64,000 bases of DNA from CAZWLY01 sp964634465. GTDB lineage: Bacteria; Desulfobacterota; Desulfarculia; G963662305. The translations under genes were made by a program, and so were the position numbers. The notes beneath the pieces are model-generated. The model was not told the origin of the DNA. It did not search any database and was given only the letters and a program-made list of their open reading frames with translations. The stretch covers positions 1-64,000 of the forward strand of contig CAZWLY010000004.1 in NCBI GenBank assembly GCA_964634465.1, read 5' to 3'. How positions within the stretch are numbered: the stretch's first letter is position 1; each line of letters opens with the position of its first letter. Positions 42,413 through 51,420 of this stretch are shown piece after piece.

Positions 42413-43642
42413 ATGCCGGTCAAGACATGGGACAGATCGGATCTTCTGACCAACATCCTGCGTATCACCGATGAGCTGGCCCGCACCAAAGACCTGGACG
42501 CCACCCTGGACCAGGTTCTCTACTACGCCCGCGAGTTGACCAACGCCGACGCCGGGTCGATCTACCTGGTCGAAGACGACAGCCTGCGCTTCTCTTACGT
42601 CCACAACGACACCCTGTTCGGTTCCGACCCGACCAGCAGGTACATCTACTCCGACGCCGACATCCCGATCGACGACAGCTCCATGTCGGGCTACGTCGCC
42701 TTGACCGGCGAGCCGCTCCTCATCGACGACGCCTACGACATGCCCGACGACCTGCCGTTCAGGTTCAACCCCGCCTTCGACCAGGAGTCCGGCTACCGGA
42801 CCACGTCCATGCTCACCGTTCCCCTCAAGACCAGTCTGGAGAAGGTGGTCGGGGTGCTTCAGCTCATCAACGCCCTCGATGAGAACGGCCGGCCGACCCC
42901 GTTCACCGAGCAGGACCGGCAGTTTGCCGGCCACTTCGGTTTGACGGCGGCGGCGGCCATCGAGCGGGCGATGATGACCCGGGAGATCATCCTGCGGACC
43001 ATCAAGATGGCCGAGTTGAGGGACCCCAAGGAGACCGGGGCGCACGTCAACCGGGTCGGCGCCTATGCGGCCGAGATCTACGAGCGCTGGGCCGCCGACA
43101 AGGACCTCGACGCCGAGACCGTCAAGCGAACCAAGGACAGCCTGCGGGTGGCGGCCATGCTCCATGATGTGGGCAAGGTGGCCATCAGCGACACTATTTT
43201 GAAGAAGCCGGGCAAGCTGACCGACGAAGAATTCGACATCATGAAGTGGCACACCATCTACGGGGCGCGCCTCTTTGTCAACGCCACCTCGGACATGGAC
43301 CGGATGGCCGGCCAAATCGCCCTGACCCATCATGCCAAATGGAACGGCCAGGGCTACCCCGGACCGATCGAGGATATCTTCCAGGAAGACCCGCCCATGG
43401 GCCCGCCCAGCCTAGCCGGCGAGGAGATTCCGATCTTCGGTCGCATCGTCGCCCTGGCCGACGTCTACGACGCCCTGACCTCGATGCGGGCCTACAAGGA
43501 CGCCTGGCCCGAGCAGAAGGCTCTGGACATCATCGACCAGGAGCGTGGCCGGCAGTTCGATCCCGAGGTAGTCGAAGCCTTCTTCTCCATCCTGGACACT
43601 ATTCGGGCCATCCGGCGCAAGTACCGGGAGGAAGGACCTTAG
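42413..43642 (+). CDS. GAF and HD-GYP domain phosphodiesterase
   Basis: 409 residues: GAF domain (about 10-185; DAGSIYLVEDDSLRFSYVHND, SGYVALTGEPLLIDDAYD) and C-terminal HD-GYP domain (about 200-400) with HDVGKVAISDTILKKPGKLT, HHAKWNGQGYPG, and GRIVALADVYDALTSMRAYK. HD-GYP proteins hydrolyse cyclic di-GMP. The HD and GYP motifs are intact, so activity is expected; the GAF probably senses a small ligand. The ATG at 42413 follows GGGGG by about 6 bases; GTG 42407 is in frame too. Terminators before and a weak hairpin after suggest a single-gene unit. Confidence 0.9.
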   Translation: MPVKTWDRSDLLTNILRITDELARTKDLDATLDQVLYYARELTNADAGSIYLVEDDSLRFSYVHNDTLFGSDPTSRYIYSDADIPIDDSSMSGYVALTGEPLLIDDAYDMPDDLPFRFNPAFDQESGYRTTSMLTVPLKTSLEKVVGVLQLINALDENGRPTPFTEQDRQFAGHFGLTAAAAIERAMMTREIILRTIKMAELRDPKETGAHVNRVGAYAAEIYERWAADKDLDAETVKRTKDSLRVAAMLHDVGKVAISDTILKKPGKLTDEEFDIMKWHTIYGARLFVNATSDMDRMAGQIALTHHAKWNGQGYPGPIEDIFQEDPPMGPPSLAGEEIPIFGRIVALADVYDALTSMRAYKDAWPEQKALDIIDQERGRQFDPEVVEAFFSILDTIRAIRRKYREEGP

Positions 43643-43776
43643 CCAACACTTCCGCCCCGGCCTTTTATGGGGCGGCTGGTCGATAGAGGCTTACGGCTCC
43701 GGCGACGGCTGGTTCGCCGAATCGCCCGCCGAGCCGTCGAGGGGTCTTTCCAACCCGATCAGCTAGGAGGTAGCCC

Positions 43777-44061
43777 TTGCCGCAGGTCAACACGATCCAG
43801 AAGAAAATCAGGAAGGTGGAAGGCTTTGACGTCACGATCAAGAAAGCCGACGGCTCCGAGCTTCGCAGCAACTACCGGCTCAAGACCGACTACGACTACA
43901 AGCGGGGCGCCGAGGGCAAGCGGACCGTGGCCTGGTGGAAAAAGACCCGGTTCGCAAAGAAGTTCCCCGGCTTCGCGGTCGAGGTGCTTTTGGGCGACGG
44001 CAGCGTGGTCGCCTCCGGCGGCCGGCGGTTGAAGGGGATCCGGGCCTCCTACTCCGACTGA
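43777..44061 (+). CDS. Small conserved-looking hypothetical protein, TTG start
   Basis: 94 residues, basic (KKIRKVEGFDVTIKKADGSE), with a hydrophilic beta-rich look (FAVEVLLGDGSVVASGGRRL) and no TM or signal. The TTG start is supported by AGGAGG exactly six bases upstream and by codon use matching the neighbours. Not recognised. Located 134 bp after the HD-GYP gene; a shared message is possible. Confidence 0.65.
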   Translation: MPQVNTIQKKIRKVEGFDVTIKKADGSELRSNYRLKTDYDYKRGAEGKRTVAWWKKTRFAKKFPGFAVEVLLGDGSVVASGGRRLKGIRASYSD

Positions 44062-44183
44062 GCCGAGCGGCCGGGCAGAGGAAGCGCCGCCGGGGCCGGG
44101 CGAGTTTGTCGCCTGCCCGCCCCGACCGACCGGGACGATCCGGATGGAGAGCCTCTGAATCCAATCATCCAAGCAGGTGGACA

Positions 44184-44235
44184 GGGGGATGCTCCCCATG
44201 GGGACATCCCCGCAGCTTGCGGCGGGGTTGTTCAT
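44184..44235. mobile_element. IS200/IS605-like terminal hairpin relic
   Basis: Nested palindromes: GGGGATG...CATCCCC around TCCCCATGGGGA (44184-44211), then CCCCGCAGC-TT-GCGGCGGGG followed by TTGTTCAT. This hairpin-plus-GTTCAT pattern resembles ends of IS200/IS605 elements, and a related form occurs at 51303-51420. No transposase is present. The rest of 44062-44321 shows no gene. Confidence 0.35.
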
Positions 44236-44255
44236 CTCCGGCCGCCGACAAAGTA

Positions 44256-44287
44256 GGCCCCGGTGCGACCGAAGCCGCGCCGGGGCC
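44256..44287 (-). terminator. Hairpin downstream of fabH
   Basis: 8-bp stem GGCCCCGG / CCGGGGCC with a 16-base loop, about 35 bp past the fabH stop on the minus strand, followed there by TACTTTG. A plausible terminator of the ppdK-fabH operon. Confidence 0.45.
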
Positions 44288-44321
44288 GGTGTCTATCCTG
44301 GGAACGCCGTCTTGGCGGCGT

Positions 44322-45314
44322 CTACCACTCGATCAGGGCGCTGCCCCAGGTCAGGCCGCCGCCGAAGACGGTCAAGACGATCTTCTGCCCGTCTTTGATG
44401 GCTCCGGTCCTGACCGCTTCGTCCAGGGCGATGGCGCACGAGGCCGAGGAGATGTTGCCGAACTTCTCCACGGTCACGTAGAGCTGCTCCATGGGCTTGT
44501 CCAGCCGCTTGGCCATGGCCTGGATCATCCGAAGATTGGCCTGATGGGGGATGATCCAGTCCACGTCCTTGATCTCGACGCCGTTGGCCTTGCAGGCTTC
44601 GTAGACGGCCTCGACGAAACGCCGGACCGCCACCCTGAACGAGGCCGAGGCCTCGATCATGCGCAAGTTGTGCAGCTTTTTGTCCACGCTCTCGTAGGAG
44701 ATGGGCGTGGTCAGCGAGCCGCCGCCGGGCATGAGCAGGTTCTGGCCGTTGGCTCCATCGGTGTGGATGTGGGTCGATACCAGGTGATGTCCCTCGGCCG
44801 ACTCTCCGTCCGCGGCCAGCACCGCCGCTCCGGCCCCGTCACCCCACAGGATGGCCGAGGTTCGGTCGGTGTAGTCCACCGTGCGGGTCATCACCTCCGA
44901 GGCCGCCACCAACACCGTCTTGGCCGTGCCGGTCTTCAAGTACTGCTCGGCGACGTTTAAGCCGAACACGAATCCCGAGCAGGCGGCGGTGACGTCGAAG
45001 GTGACCGCCTGCGGCGCGTCCAACTTGGCCTGGAGCCAGTTGGCCCCGGCTGGGCAGTGGGTGTCCGGGGTGATGGTGCACAGAATGATCAGGTCGAGCT
45101 GATCCGGATCCAGCCCGGCCATGTCCAGCGCGTTTTTGCAGGCCGGCAGGGCCAGATCGGAGCAGGCCTGGTCCGGGGCGGCCACCCGGCGTTCAACGAT
45201 GCCGGTGCGCTGCCGTATCCACTCGTCGTCTGTGTCCATCAACGCTTCAAGGTCTTTGTTGGACAGGACCTTTTCCGGAACATACGACCCCGTACCCAGG
45301 ATGCGGATTCCCAT
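44322..45314 (-). CDS. fabH: 3-oxoacyl-ACP synthase III
   Basis: Starts type II fatty acid synthesis by condensing acetyl-CoA with malonyl-ACP. 330 residues with the thiolase-like fold and the Cys-His-Asn triad: ACSGFVFGLNVAEQYL (Cys about 112), IIPHQANLRMIQ (His about 254) and EKFGNISSASCAIAL (Asn about 284). The GGGLTWGSALIEW C-terminus is typical. It lies 6 bp after ppdK instead of in a fab cluster. A related starter-unit or secondary ketoacyl synthase is possible but the motifs are classic FabH. Confidence 0.93.
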   Translation of the reverse strand: MGIRILGTGSYVPEKVLSNKDLEALMDTDDEWIRQRTGIVERRVAAPDQACSDLALPACKNALDMAGLDPDQLDLIILCTITPDTHCPAGANWLQAKLDAPQAVTFDVTAACSGFVFGLNVAEQYLKTGTAKTVLVAASEVMTRTVDYTDRTSAILWGDGAGAAVLAADGESAEGHHLVSTHIHTDGANGQNLLMPGGGSLTTPISYESVDKKLHNLRMIEASASFRVAVRRFVEAVYEACKANGVEIKDVDWIIPHQANLRMIQAMAKRLDKPMEQLYVTVEKFGNISSASCAIALDEAVRTGAIKDGQKIVLTVFGGGLTWGSALIEW

Positions 45315-45320
45315 TGAGAC

Positions 45321-48014
45321 CTACCCTTCGTCCTCGATTGCAGCCTGGGCCGCGGCCAGCCGGGCGATGGGCACCCGGTAGGGCGAGCAGGAGACGTAGT
45401 TGAGCCCGATCTTGTGGCAGAAGCGCACCGAGGCCGGGTCGCCGCCGTGCTCGCCGCAGATGCCGACCTTGAGCTTGCGCCGGGAGCGACGACCCTTCTT
45501 TACGCCCATCGCCACCAACTGGCCCACGCCGTCGATGTCGAGGGTGACGAACGGGTCGGCCGGCAGGATTCCCTGCTCGACGTAGAAGGGCAGGAACTTG
45601 CCGGCGTCGTCGCGGCTGAGTCCGAAGGTGGTCTGAGTCAGGTCGTTGGTGCCGAAGGAGAAGAACTCGGCCTCTTTGGCGATCCGATCGGCGGTCAGGG
45701 CCGCCCGGGGCAGCTCGATCATGGTCCCGACCAGATAATCGATCTTGATGCCGGTCTCCTTGAAGACCTTCTTGGCCGTGTCGATCACGACCTGCTTCTG
45801 GCGCTTGAGCTCCTCGACGGTGCCGACCAGGGGGATCATGATCTCGGGCAGCACCGTCTTGCCCTCGGCGGCGACCATGCAGGCCGCCTCGAAGATGGCC
45901 CGGGCCTGCATCTCGGTGATTTCGGGGTAGACCAGGCCCAAGCGGCAGCCGCGGTGGCCCAGCATCGGGTTGGCCTCGGCCAGCGACTCGACCACCTCGT
46001 GGAGCCGTTTGGGGTGGACGTTGATCTTGTAGGCCAGGTCCTCCATCTCCTCGTCGGTGTGGGGGAGGAATTCGTGGAGGGGCGGATCGAGGGTCCGGAT
46101 GGTCACCGGCAACCCGTCCATGACCCTGAAGATGCCGGCGAAATCCTCGCGCTGCATGGGCAGCAGCTTGGCCAGGGCCTGGCGGCGGCCCCGAAGGTCG
46201 CGGGCGGTGATCATCTCCCTGACGGCGTCGATACGGTCGCCCTCGAAGAACATGTGCTCGGTTCGGCAAAGCCCGATGCCCTCGGCCCCGAACTCGCGAG
46301 CCACCTGGCTGTCGTGGGGCGTGTCGGCGTTGGTCCGAACGCCCAGGACCCGGAACTCGTCCACCCAGCTCATGAACTCCCCGAACTCGCCGGCCATGGC
46401 CGGGGGTTCGGTGGCCAGCGCGCCCAGGATGACCTCGCCGGTGGTGCCGTCGATGGAGATCCAGTCTCCCTTCTTGACCACCGTCTCGCCGACCTCGAAC
46501 AGGTCGTCCTCGTAGGAGACCGAGATCGGGGTGCAGCCGGCCACACAGGGGATGCCCATCCCCCGGGCGACCACCGCCGCGTGGGAGGTCATGCCGCCGC
46601 GGGCGGTCAGGATGCCCTGGGCGGCGTTCATGCCGCGGATGTCGTCCGGGCTGGTCTCGATGCGGACCAGGATGACTTTCTCACCTTTGTCCGCCCACTC
46701 CTCGGCCTCGGCGGCGGAGAAGACGGTCCGGCCCACCGCCGCGCCGGGCGAGGCGGCCAGCCCCTTGGCCAGGACCCTGCCCTCGTTTCTGGCGGCGGCC
46801 ACGGCCGAGGCCTTGAAGGCCGGGTGGAGCAGCATGTCGAGCTGCTCGGGCTCGATGCGCATCACGGCCGTCTTCTTGTCGATCAGGCCCTCGTGGACCA
46901 TGTCCACCGCGATCTTGATCGCCGAGTGGGCGGTCCGCTTGCCGGTTCGGGTCTGGAGCATCCACAGTTTGCCCTGCTGGATGGTGAACTCAATGTCCTG
47001 CATGTCCTGGTAGTGCTGCTCCAGGGTGTGGCGGATGTCGTCGAGCTGCTTGTAGAGCTCGGGCATCTCGTCCTCGAGGGTCACCACCTCGGGCGGCGGG
47101 TTCTTGGCCCGGTTGATCGGCTTGGGCGTCCTGATTCCGGCCACCACGTCCTCGCCCTGGGCGTTGGTCAGATACTCGCCGTAGAAATAATTCTCGCCGG
47201 TGGCCGGGTCGCGGGTGAAGGCCACGCCGGTGGCGCAGTCATCGCCCATGTTGCCGAAGACCATCGACTGGACGTTGACCGCGGTGCCCCACTCGCCGGG
47301 GATGTTGTGGATCTCCCGGTAGGCCACCGCCCGGGGGACCATCCACGAGGCGAAGACGGCGCCGATGGCGCCCCAGAGCTGCGCCTCGGGCTCCTCGGGG
47401 AAGGGCCGTCCGGTCCGCTCCAAGACCAGCGCCTTGAACTTGGCCACCAGGTCCTTGAGGTCCTCGGCGGTCAGATCGACGTCGGCCTCGACGCCGCGCT
47501 CGACCTTCTTGGCCTCCATGATCAGCTCGAAGGGGTCCTCCTCCTTCTCGCCGGCCTGGACGCCCAGGACCACGTCGGCGTACATGTTCACGAAGCGGCG
47601 ATAGGCGTCGTAGGCGAAACGCTCGTTACCCGTGCGGGCGATCAGACCCTTGATGGTCTCGTCGTTGAGACCGATATTCAAGACGGTGTCCATCATGCCC
47701 GGCATGGAGATTCGGGCCCCGGAGCGGCAGGAGAGCAGAAGGGGGTTGTCGGCGTCGCCGAACTTGGCGCCCATGGCCTCCTCTACCTTGGCCAGCGCCT
47801 CGGCTACCTGCTCCTCCAAGCCTTCGGGATAGGCCCCGTTGTTGTCGTAGTAGGCGGTACAAACTTCGGTGGTGATGGTGAAGCCGGCCGGAACCGGCAG
47901 CTTCAGGTTGGCCATCTCGGCCAGGTTGGCGCCCTTGCCGCCCAGGAGATTTTTCATCTCGGCGGCGCCTTCCGCGCCCTCGGGGCCGAAGTAATACACC
48001 ATTTTGTCAGACAC
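45321..48014 (-). CDS. ppdK: Pyruvate, phosphate dikinase
   Basis: Interconverts pyruvate, ATP and phosphate with PEP, AMP and pyrophosphate, at the branch between glycolysis and gluconeogenesis. 897 residues: N-terminal ATP-grasp nucleotide domain (GGKGANLAEMANLKLPVPAGFTIT), central phosphohistidine domain with GGMTSHAAVVARGMGIPCV (catalytic His), and the C-terminal PEP/pyruvate TIM barrel (GAEGIGLCRTEHMFF, GICGEHGGDPASV with the catalytic Cys). GTG 48014 is chosen because GGAGG is five bases upstream; a TTG at 48026 overlaps that site. Diverges from eno, whose product makes its PEP substrate. Confidence 0.95.
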   Translation of the reverse strand: MSDKMVYYFGPEGAEGAAEMKNLLGGKGANLAEMANLKLPVPAGFTITTEVCTAYYDNNGAYPEGLEEQVAEALAKVEEAMGAKFGDADNPLLLSCRSGARISMPGMMDTVLNIGLNDETIKGLIARTGNERFAYDAYRRFVNMYADVVLGVQAGEKEEDPFELIMEAKKVERGVEADVDLTAEDLKDLVAKFKALVLERTGRPFPEEPEAQLWGAIGAVFASWMVPRAVAYREIHNIPGEWGTAVNVQSMVFGNMGDDCATGVAFTRDPATGENYFYGEYLTNAQGEDVVAGIRTPKPINRAKNPPPEVVTLEDEMPELYKQLDDIRHTLEQHYQDMQDIEFTIQQGKLWMLQTRTGKRTAHSAIKIAVDMVHEGLIDKKTAVMRIEPEQLDMLLHPAFKASAVAAARNEGRVLAKGLAASPGAAVGRTVFSAAEAEEWADKGEKVILVRIETSPDDIRGMNAAQGILTARGGMTSHAAVVARGMGIPCVAGCTPISVSYEDDLFEVGETVVKKGDWISIDGTTGEVILGALATEPPAMAGEFGEFMSWVDEFRVLGVRTNADTPHDSQVAREFGAEGIGLCRTEHMFFEGDRIDAVREMITARDLRGRRQALAKLLPMQREDFAGIFRVMDGLPVTIRTLDPPLHEFLPHTDEEMEDLAYKINVHPKRLHEVVESLAEANPMLGHRGCRLGLVYPEITEMQARAIFEAACMVAAEGKTVLPEIMIPLVGTVEELKRQKQVVIDTAKKVFKETGIKIDYLVGTMIELPRAALTADRIAKEAEFFSFGTNDLTQTTFGLSRDDAGKFLPFYVEQGILPADPFVTLDIDGVGQLVAMGVKKGRRSRRKLKVGICGEHGGDPASVRFCHKIGLNYVSCSPYRVPIARLAAAQAAIEDEG

Positions 48015-48170
48015 GATTTCCTCCAAGTTAACCGTTTCTTATGGTCCATCAAACCGCCGGGTGATTTTGTCACAGCCCCCGGCCCTTTTCAAGAGGAAAA
48101 CCATCGTTTATTGTCCTATACTACGGTTGAAAGCCGAATTGGCGGCTAAGCCAGATACGAGGAGGCGGCT

Positions 48171-49460
48171 ATGTTTCAAATTCAGATGATAAAAGCGCGG
48201 GAGATTCTGGATTCACGAGGAAACCCGACCGTCGAAGCCGAGGTCTATCTGTCCGGCGGCGCCTTCGGCTGGGCCGCGGTTCCGTCCGGCGCCTCCACCG
48301 GGGAGGCCGAGGCCTTGGAGTTGAGGGACGGCGACCCCGATCGTTACGGCGGCAAGGGGGTGTTGAAGGCGGTGGATTACATCACCCGCACCCTGTCGCC
48401 GGCCCTGTGCGGTCTGGACGTTCGCGACCAGGCCCTCATCGACGCCAAGATGATCGAGCTGGACGGCACGCCGAACAAGGCCAACCTGGGAGCCAACGCC
48501 ATTCTGGCCGTGTCCATGGCCAGCGCCCGGGCGGCCTCGGCGGGGATGATGCTGCCGCTCTACAAATACCTGGGCGGGATCCAGGGCCGGGTGCTGCCGC
48601 TGCCGATGATGAATATCCTCAACGGCGGCGCCCACGCCGGCAACAACGTCGATATCCAGGAGTTCATGGTCATGCCGCTGGGCCGGCGGAGTTTCGCCGA
48701 GACCTTAAGGGTCGGGGTCGAGGTCTTCCACGCCTTGAAAAAGGTTCTCTCCCAGCGGGGGCTTTCCACCGCCGTCGGCGACGAGGGCGGCTTCGCGCCC
48801 GACCTCAAATCCAACGAGGAGGCCCTGGAGCTGATCATCGAAGCCATCGAGACCGGCGGTTTTAAGCCCGGCAAGGACGTCGGCATCTGCCTGGACGCGG
48901 CGGCGTCTTCGTTTTTCGACAAGGATCAAGGCCTCTACGTCTTTCACAAGTCAGACGGCTCGAAGAGGACCAGCGAGGAGATGGTCGATCTCTACGCCGA
49001 GTGGGTGGCCAAGTATCCGATTCTGTCCATCGAGGACGGCCTGGACGAAGAGGACTGGTCGGGCTTCGCCTTGATGCGCCGGAAGCTGGGCGACAAGATC
49101 CAGATAGTCGGCGACGACATTTTCGTCACCAACACTGAGCGCCTGAAAAGGGGCATCGAGGAGAAGACGGCCAACTCGATATTGATCAAACTCAACCAGA
49201 TCGGCACCGTCACCGAGACCATGGAGGCCATCGACATGGCCAGGAAGGCCGGCTGGTCGGCCGTCATCTCCCATCGCTCAGGCGAGACCGAGGACGCCAC
49301 CATCGCCGACCTGGCCGTGGCCGCGGCCATGGGCCAGATCAAGACCGGCTCGGCCTCGCGCTCCGAGCGCATCGCCAAGTACAATCGCCTGCTTCGAATC
49401 GAAGAGGAGCTGGGCGCCTCGGCAGTGATGTGGTCCTGGCAGCCGCCGAAGGCTGTCTAG
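48171..49460 (+). CDS. eno: Enolase
   Basis: Converts 2-phosphoglycerate to PEP. 429 residues with IKAREILDSRGNPTVEAEV, PSGASTGEAEALELRD, the catalytic region VGDEGGFAPDLKSNEEAL, metal ligands around LSIEDGLDEEDW and QIVGDDIFVTN, LIKLNQIGTVTETMEA with the catalytic Lys, and SHRSGETEDATIADLAV. AGGAGG precedes the ATG by five bases. Single gene, followed by a terminator. Confidence 0.97.
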   Translation: MFQIQMIKAREILDSRGNPTVEAEVYLSGGAFGWAAVPSGASTGEAEALELRDGDPDRYGGKGVLKAVDYITRTLSPALCGLDVRDQALIDAKMIELDGTPNKANLGANAILAVSMASARAASAGMMLPLYKYLGGIQGRVLPLPMMNILNGGAHAGNNVDIQEFMVMPLGRRSFAETLRVGVEVFHALKKVLSQRGLSTAVGDEGGFAPDLKSNEEALELIIEAIETGGFKPGKDVGICLDAAASSFFDKDQGLYVFHKSDGSKRTSEEMVDLYAEWVAKYPILSIEDGLDEEDWSGFALMRRKLGDKIQIVGDDIFVTNTERLKRGIEEKTANSILIKLNQIGTVTETMEAIDMARKAGWSAVISHRSGETEDATIADLAVAAAMGQIKTGSASRSERIAKYNRLLRIEEELGASAVMWSWQPPKAV

Positions 49461-49500
49461 GGTAACTAAGAGTAATCACGGGAATTTTCCATGCCTTTTT

Positions 49501-49535
49501 CGCTCCCTCGGGCCGGCCCGAGGGAGCGGATTTTT
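49501..49535 (+). terminator. Strong terminator after eno
   Basis: Perfect 28-bp palindrome (two 14-bp arms, CGCTCCCTCGGGCC and its complement), then GATTTTTG. It also has TTTTT just before it. Lies 40 bp after the eno stop. Confidence 0.85.
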
Positions 49536-49650
49536 GCTCGAAGGCGCAGCAGGCGATCTCCGGCCCAGCCAGCCGGGGAATCATTCTCGAAGCCTTTCGG
49601 CAAGGCCGGGGAACCCTTTCCGGGGAAAAGGGCTCGCCCGTCTCTTTCGG

Positions 49651-50265
49651 CTACCGTCCCGGCGGGCGGGAGATGATGCGGGCCGGTTCGAACTCCTCTT
49701 CGTCATCGGCGTAGAGGTCTTCGAAGGTCTCCAAAAGCTCGTCGAGTTCGATGACGTGATTGGCCGAGCTCTGGAGTTGGGCGCCGAGGGCGGCCCGACT
49801 GGCGGCGACCTCGACCCTTATCCCCCGGCGTCGCAGTTCGGTGGCCAAGTGGGCGAAATCGGCGTCGCCGGTGACGAGGACGACCACGTCGGGCCTGATC
49901 CTGTCCGAGAGGGCCATGGCGTCGATGCCCATGAGCACGTCCACGTTGGCCTTGTAGTCGTCGCCCCGGGGCGTGCCGTCTTTGGTGACGACCATGAAGC
50001 CCTGGGTCCTTAAGTAGTGGACGAAGCCCAGTTTTTTCTTGCGGGCCTCGTTCCATTGTTCGGCCACCGGCGGCAGCCCGACGTAGATGACCGTCTCGAC
50101 GATCTCCCGGCCGGCCTTGTCGCCGACCAAAAAGTCTCGCAAAAGGGGCCAATCGATGCGTTTGTTGAGTAGTTTGGCCGAGCCGACGATGTTGGACTCA
50201 TCGACCAGCACCAGGACGCGCTTGATCTGGCGGACCAGAGTCCGCTGCCCATCGTTGTAGTTCAT
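49651..50265 (-). CDS. NYN domain (LabA/DUF88-type) protein
   Basis: 204 residues with a PIN-like NYN fold: VLVLVDESNIVGSAK (about 18-32), KANVDVLMGIDAMALSDR and VVLVTGDADFAHLATELRRRGIRVEV, giving the acidic residues expected of a metal-dependent ribonuclease site. The C-terminal 30 residues are strongly acidic (EDLYADDEEEFEP). Predicted RNase or RNA-binding role; target unknown. Single gene; the start has only a weak GAGAG ribosome site. Confidence 0.85.
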   Translation of the reverse strand: MNYNDGQRTLVRQIKRVLVLVDESNIVGSAKLLNKRIDWPLLRDFLVGDKAGREIVETVIYVGLPPVAEQWNEARKKKLGFVHYLRTQGFMVVTKDGTPRGDDYKANVDVLMGIDAMALSDRIRPDVVVLVTGDADFAHLATELRRRGIRVEVAASRAALGAQLQSSANHVIELDELLETFEDLYADDEEEFEPARIISRPPGR

Positions 50266-50516
50266 GACATGCTCTCCTCAAAGTTGTAAACCGATATTCT
50301 TTCTCACTATTTTTACCCACTCGAAGAACATATCACACAACCGCCGGGCGTCAAAGCCCGTCCGGAGATTATCTCCGGTCGAGGGCGGCGATTCAACGCC
50401 TCGGCGATCGGCGGAACTCCGAAGTGGTGAATAATTGTTTGTCTAACCGAGGGGGAGCGTTTAATTATAATTATTAGGAGGGTGAAACAACCGCAGGACG
50501 ACCTTGGGGGGCGACG

Positions 50517-50885
50517 ATGACCGATCCTGCCGAGCGGCGAGAGTATCCGCGTCTTGAAACCGAGCTGCCGGCCGAGGCCTGGGTGAGCGACGACCAGCCG
50601 GCCATGACCGGACGGACCATCAACATCGGCCACGGCGGGCTCAAGCTCAGGCTCGATTCGGCGGCCAATCTGAAAAAGAACGACGCGCTGAACATCAATA
50701 TCGATTCGGCCGATCTCGACGAGCGGATCAACCTCTTGGGCACGGTCCGTTGGGCCCGCCCCAGCCCCAACAACGGCGGCGGCCAGGAGGTCGGCATCCA
50801 CCTCACCGGGCCGGACCTGGCCCGCTGGGTCTTCTTCCTCGATCGGCTCAACCGGGTCTTGAGCGAGGCGTCGTCGGCCGACTGA
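50517..50885 (+). CDS. PilZ domain protein
   Basis: 122 residues forming one PilZ domain, a cyclic di-GMP receptor fold. RREYPR near the N-terminus gives the RxxxR motif, and NIGHGGLKL occupies the place of the D/N-x-S-x-x-G motif, with Gly for Ser. The C-terminal helix (ARWVFFLDRLNRVL) is typical. Binding is plausible given the RxxxR, but the Ser loss lowers confidence. The HD-GYP protein at 42.4 kb would be a turnover enzyme for the same signal. Confidence 0.85.
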   Translation: MTDPAERREYPRLETELPAEAWVSDDQPAMTGRTINIGHGGLKLRLDSAANLKKNDALNINIDSADLDERINLLGTVRWARPSPNNGGGQEVGIHLTGPDLARWVFFLDRLNRVLSEASSAD

Positions 50886-50951
50886 ACCGCGCCGTCGAGC
50901 CGGCGCGGATCCAAGCCCCTCGCCGGCTTCGTCTAAGTCTCGGAGCGAGTC

Positions 50952-51245
50952 TCAGCTTTCGCGGAACTGGGGCTGTCCCAGCTCCTTGAAGCTGAAGTTG
51001 TGGAAGACGTGGAAGCCGTTGTAGTCCAGGACCCTGAGGTCGTCGGTCTGCTTCAAGTCGCCCATGATGATGTCGAACTTCTTGCCGTATCGCTTCTTGG
51101 CCAGCTCGGTATCGACCTCACAGGCGATGTATTTGGTGACGCCCTTCTGGTTCAATTTTTCGGCCAGCCCGTCGGAGACCAGAGAATCGTAACTGGTTAG
51201 GATCAGAATCGGTCCGGTACCCGTAAAGATAACCCCCGCCTTCAT
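50952..51245 (-). CDS. Small hypothetical protein
   Basis: 97 residues with an alternating alpha/beta look: GVIFTGTGPILILTSYDSL, an amphipathic LAEKLNQKGVTKYIACEV, then FDIIMGDLKQTDDLRVLDYNGFHVFHNFSF. No TM or signal peptide. The ATG is preceded by a strong GGAGGG six bases upstream. It has the feel of a conserved family, but I do not recognise it. Its own upstream region is shared with the IS-like relic. Confidence 0.7.
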   Translation of the reverse strand: MKAGVIFTGTGPILILTSYDSLVSDGLAEKLNQKGVTKYIACEVDTELAKKRYGKKFDIIMGDLKQTDDLRVLDYNGFHVFHNFSFKELGQPQFRES

Positions 51246-51302
51246 CGCGCCCTCCTTGGTTGGTTGGAAGTCGTTGCCTTCCCATACGCCCCTCCAGTCG
51301 AG

Positions 51303-51420
51303 TCAGCCCCCACGGGGGACACTCCCCCTAGCTTGCGACGAGGAAGAACGACTCCGCCTTCGCCGCCGCTACCCCGTCGCTTGGGGTGGGGTGGTTCATT
51401 TGACTTATATTCATTTTATC
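51303..51420. mobile_element. IS200/IS605-like terminal relic
   Basis: GCCCCCACGGGGGAC, then CCCCCTAGCTTGCGACG with GCGACG pairing CGTCGC at 51375-51380, then GGGGTGGGGTGGTTCATTTGA and TTCATTTTATCATGG. AGCTTGCG near GGGG(T)GGTTCAT recurs at 44.2 kb. This pattern is common at ends of IS200/IS605 elements and TnpB-only derivatives. No ORF of that kind remains here. Confidence 0.4.

Noticed and set aside
48061..48073. CRP/FNR-type site between ppdK and eno (GTGATTTTGTCAC)
   Set aside because: The spacer is 5 bp rather than the expected 6 (CRP) or 4 (FNR), and no second copy supports it.
45414..48149. 911-aa open frame antisense to ppdK
   Set aside because: GC-rich third-position shadow; its residues mirror the antisense of a clear enzyme and show no domain.
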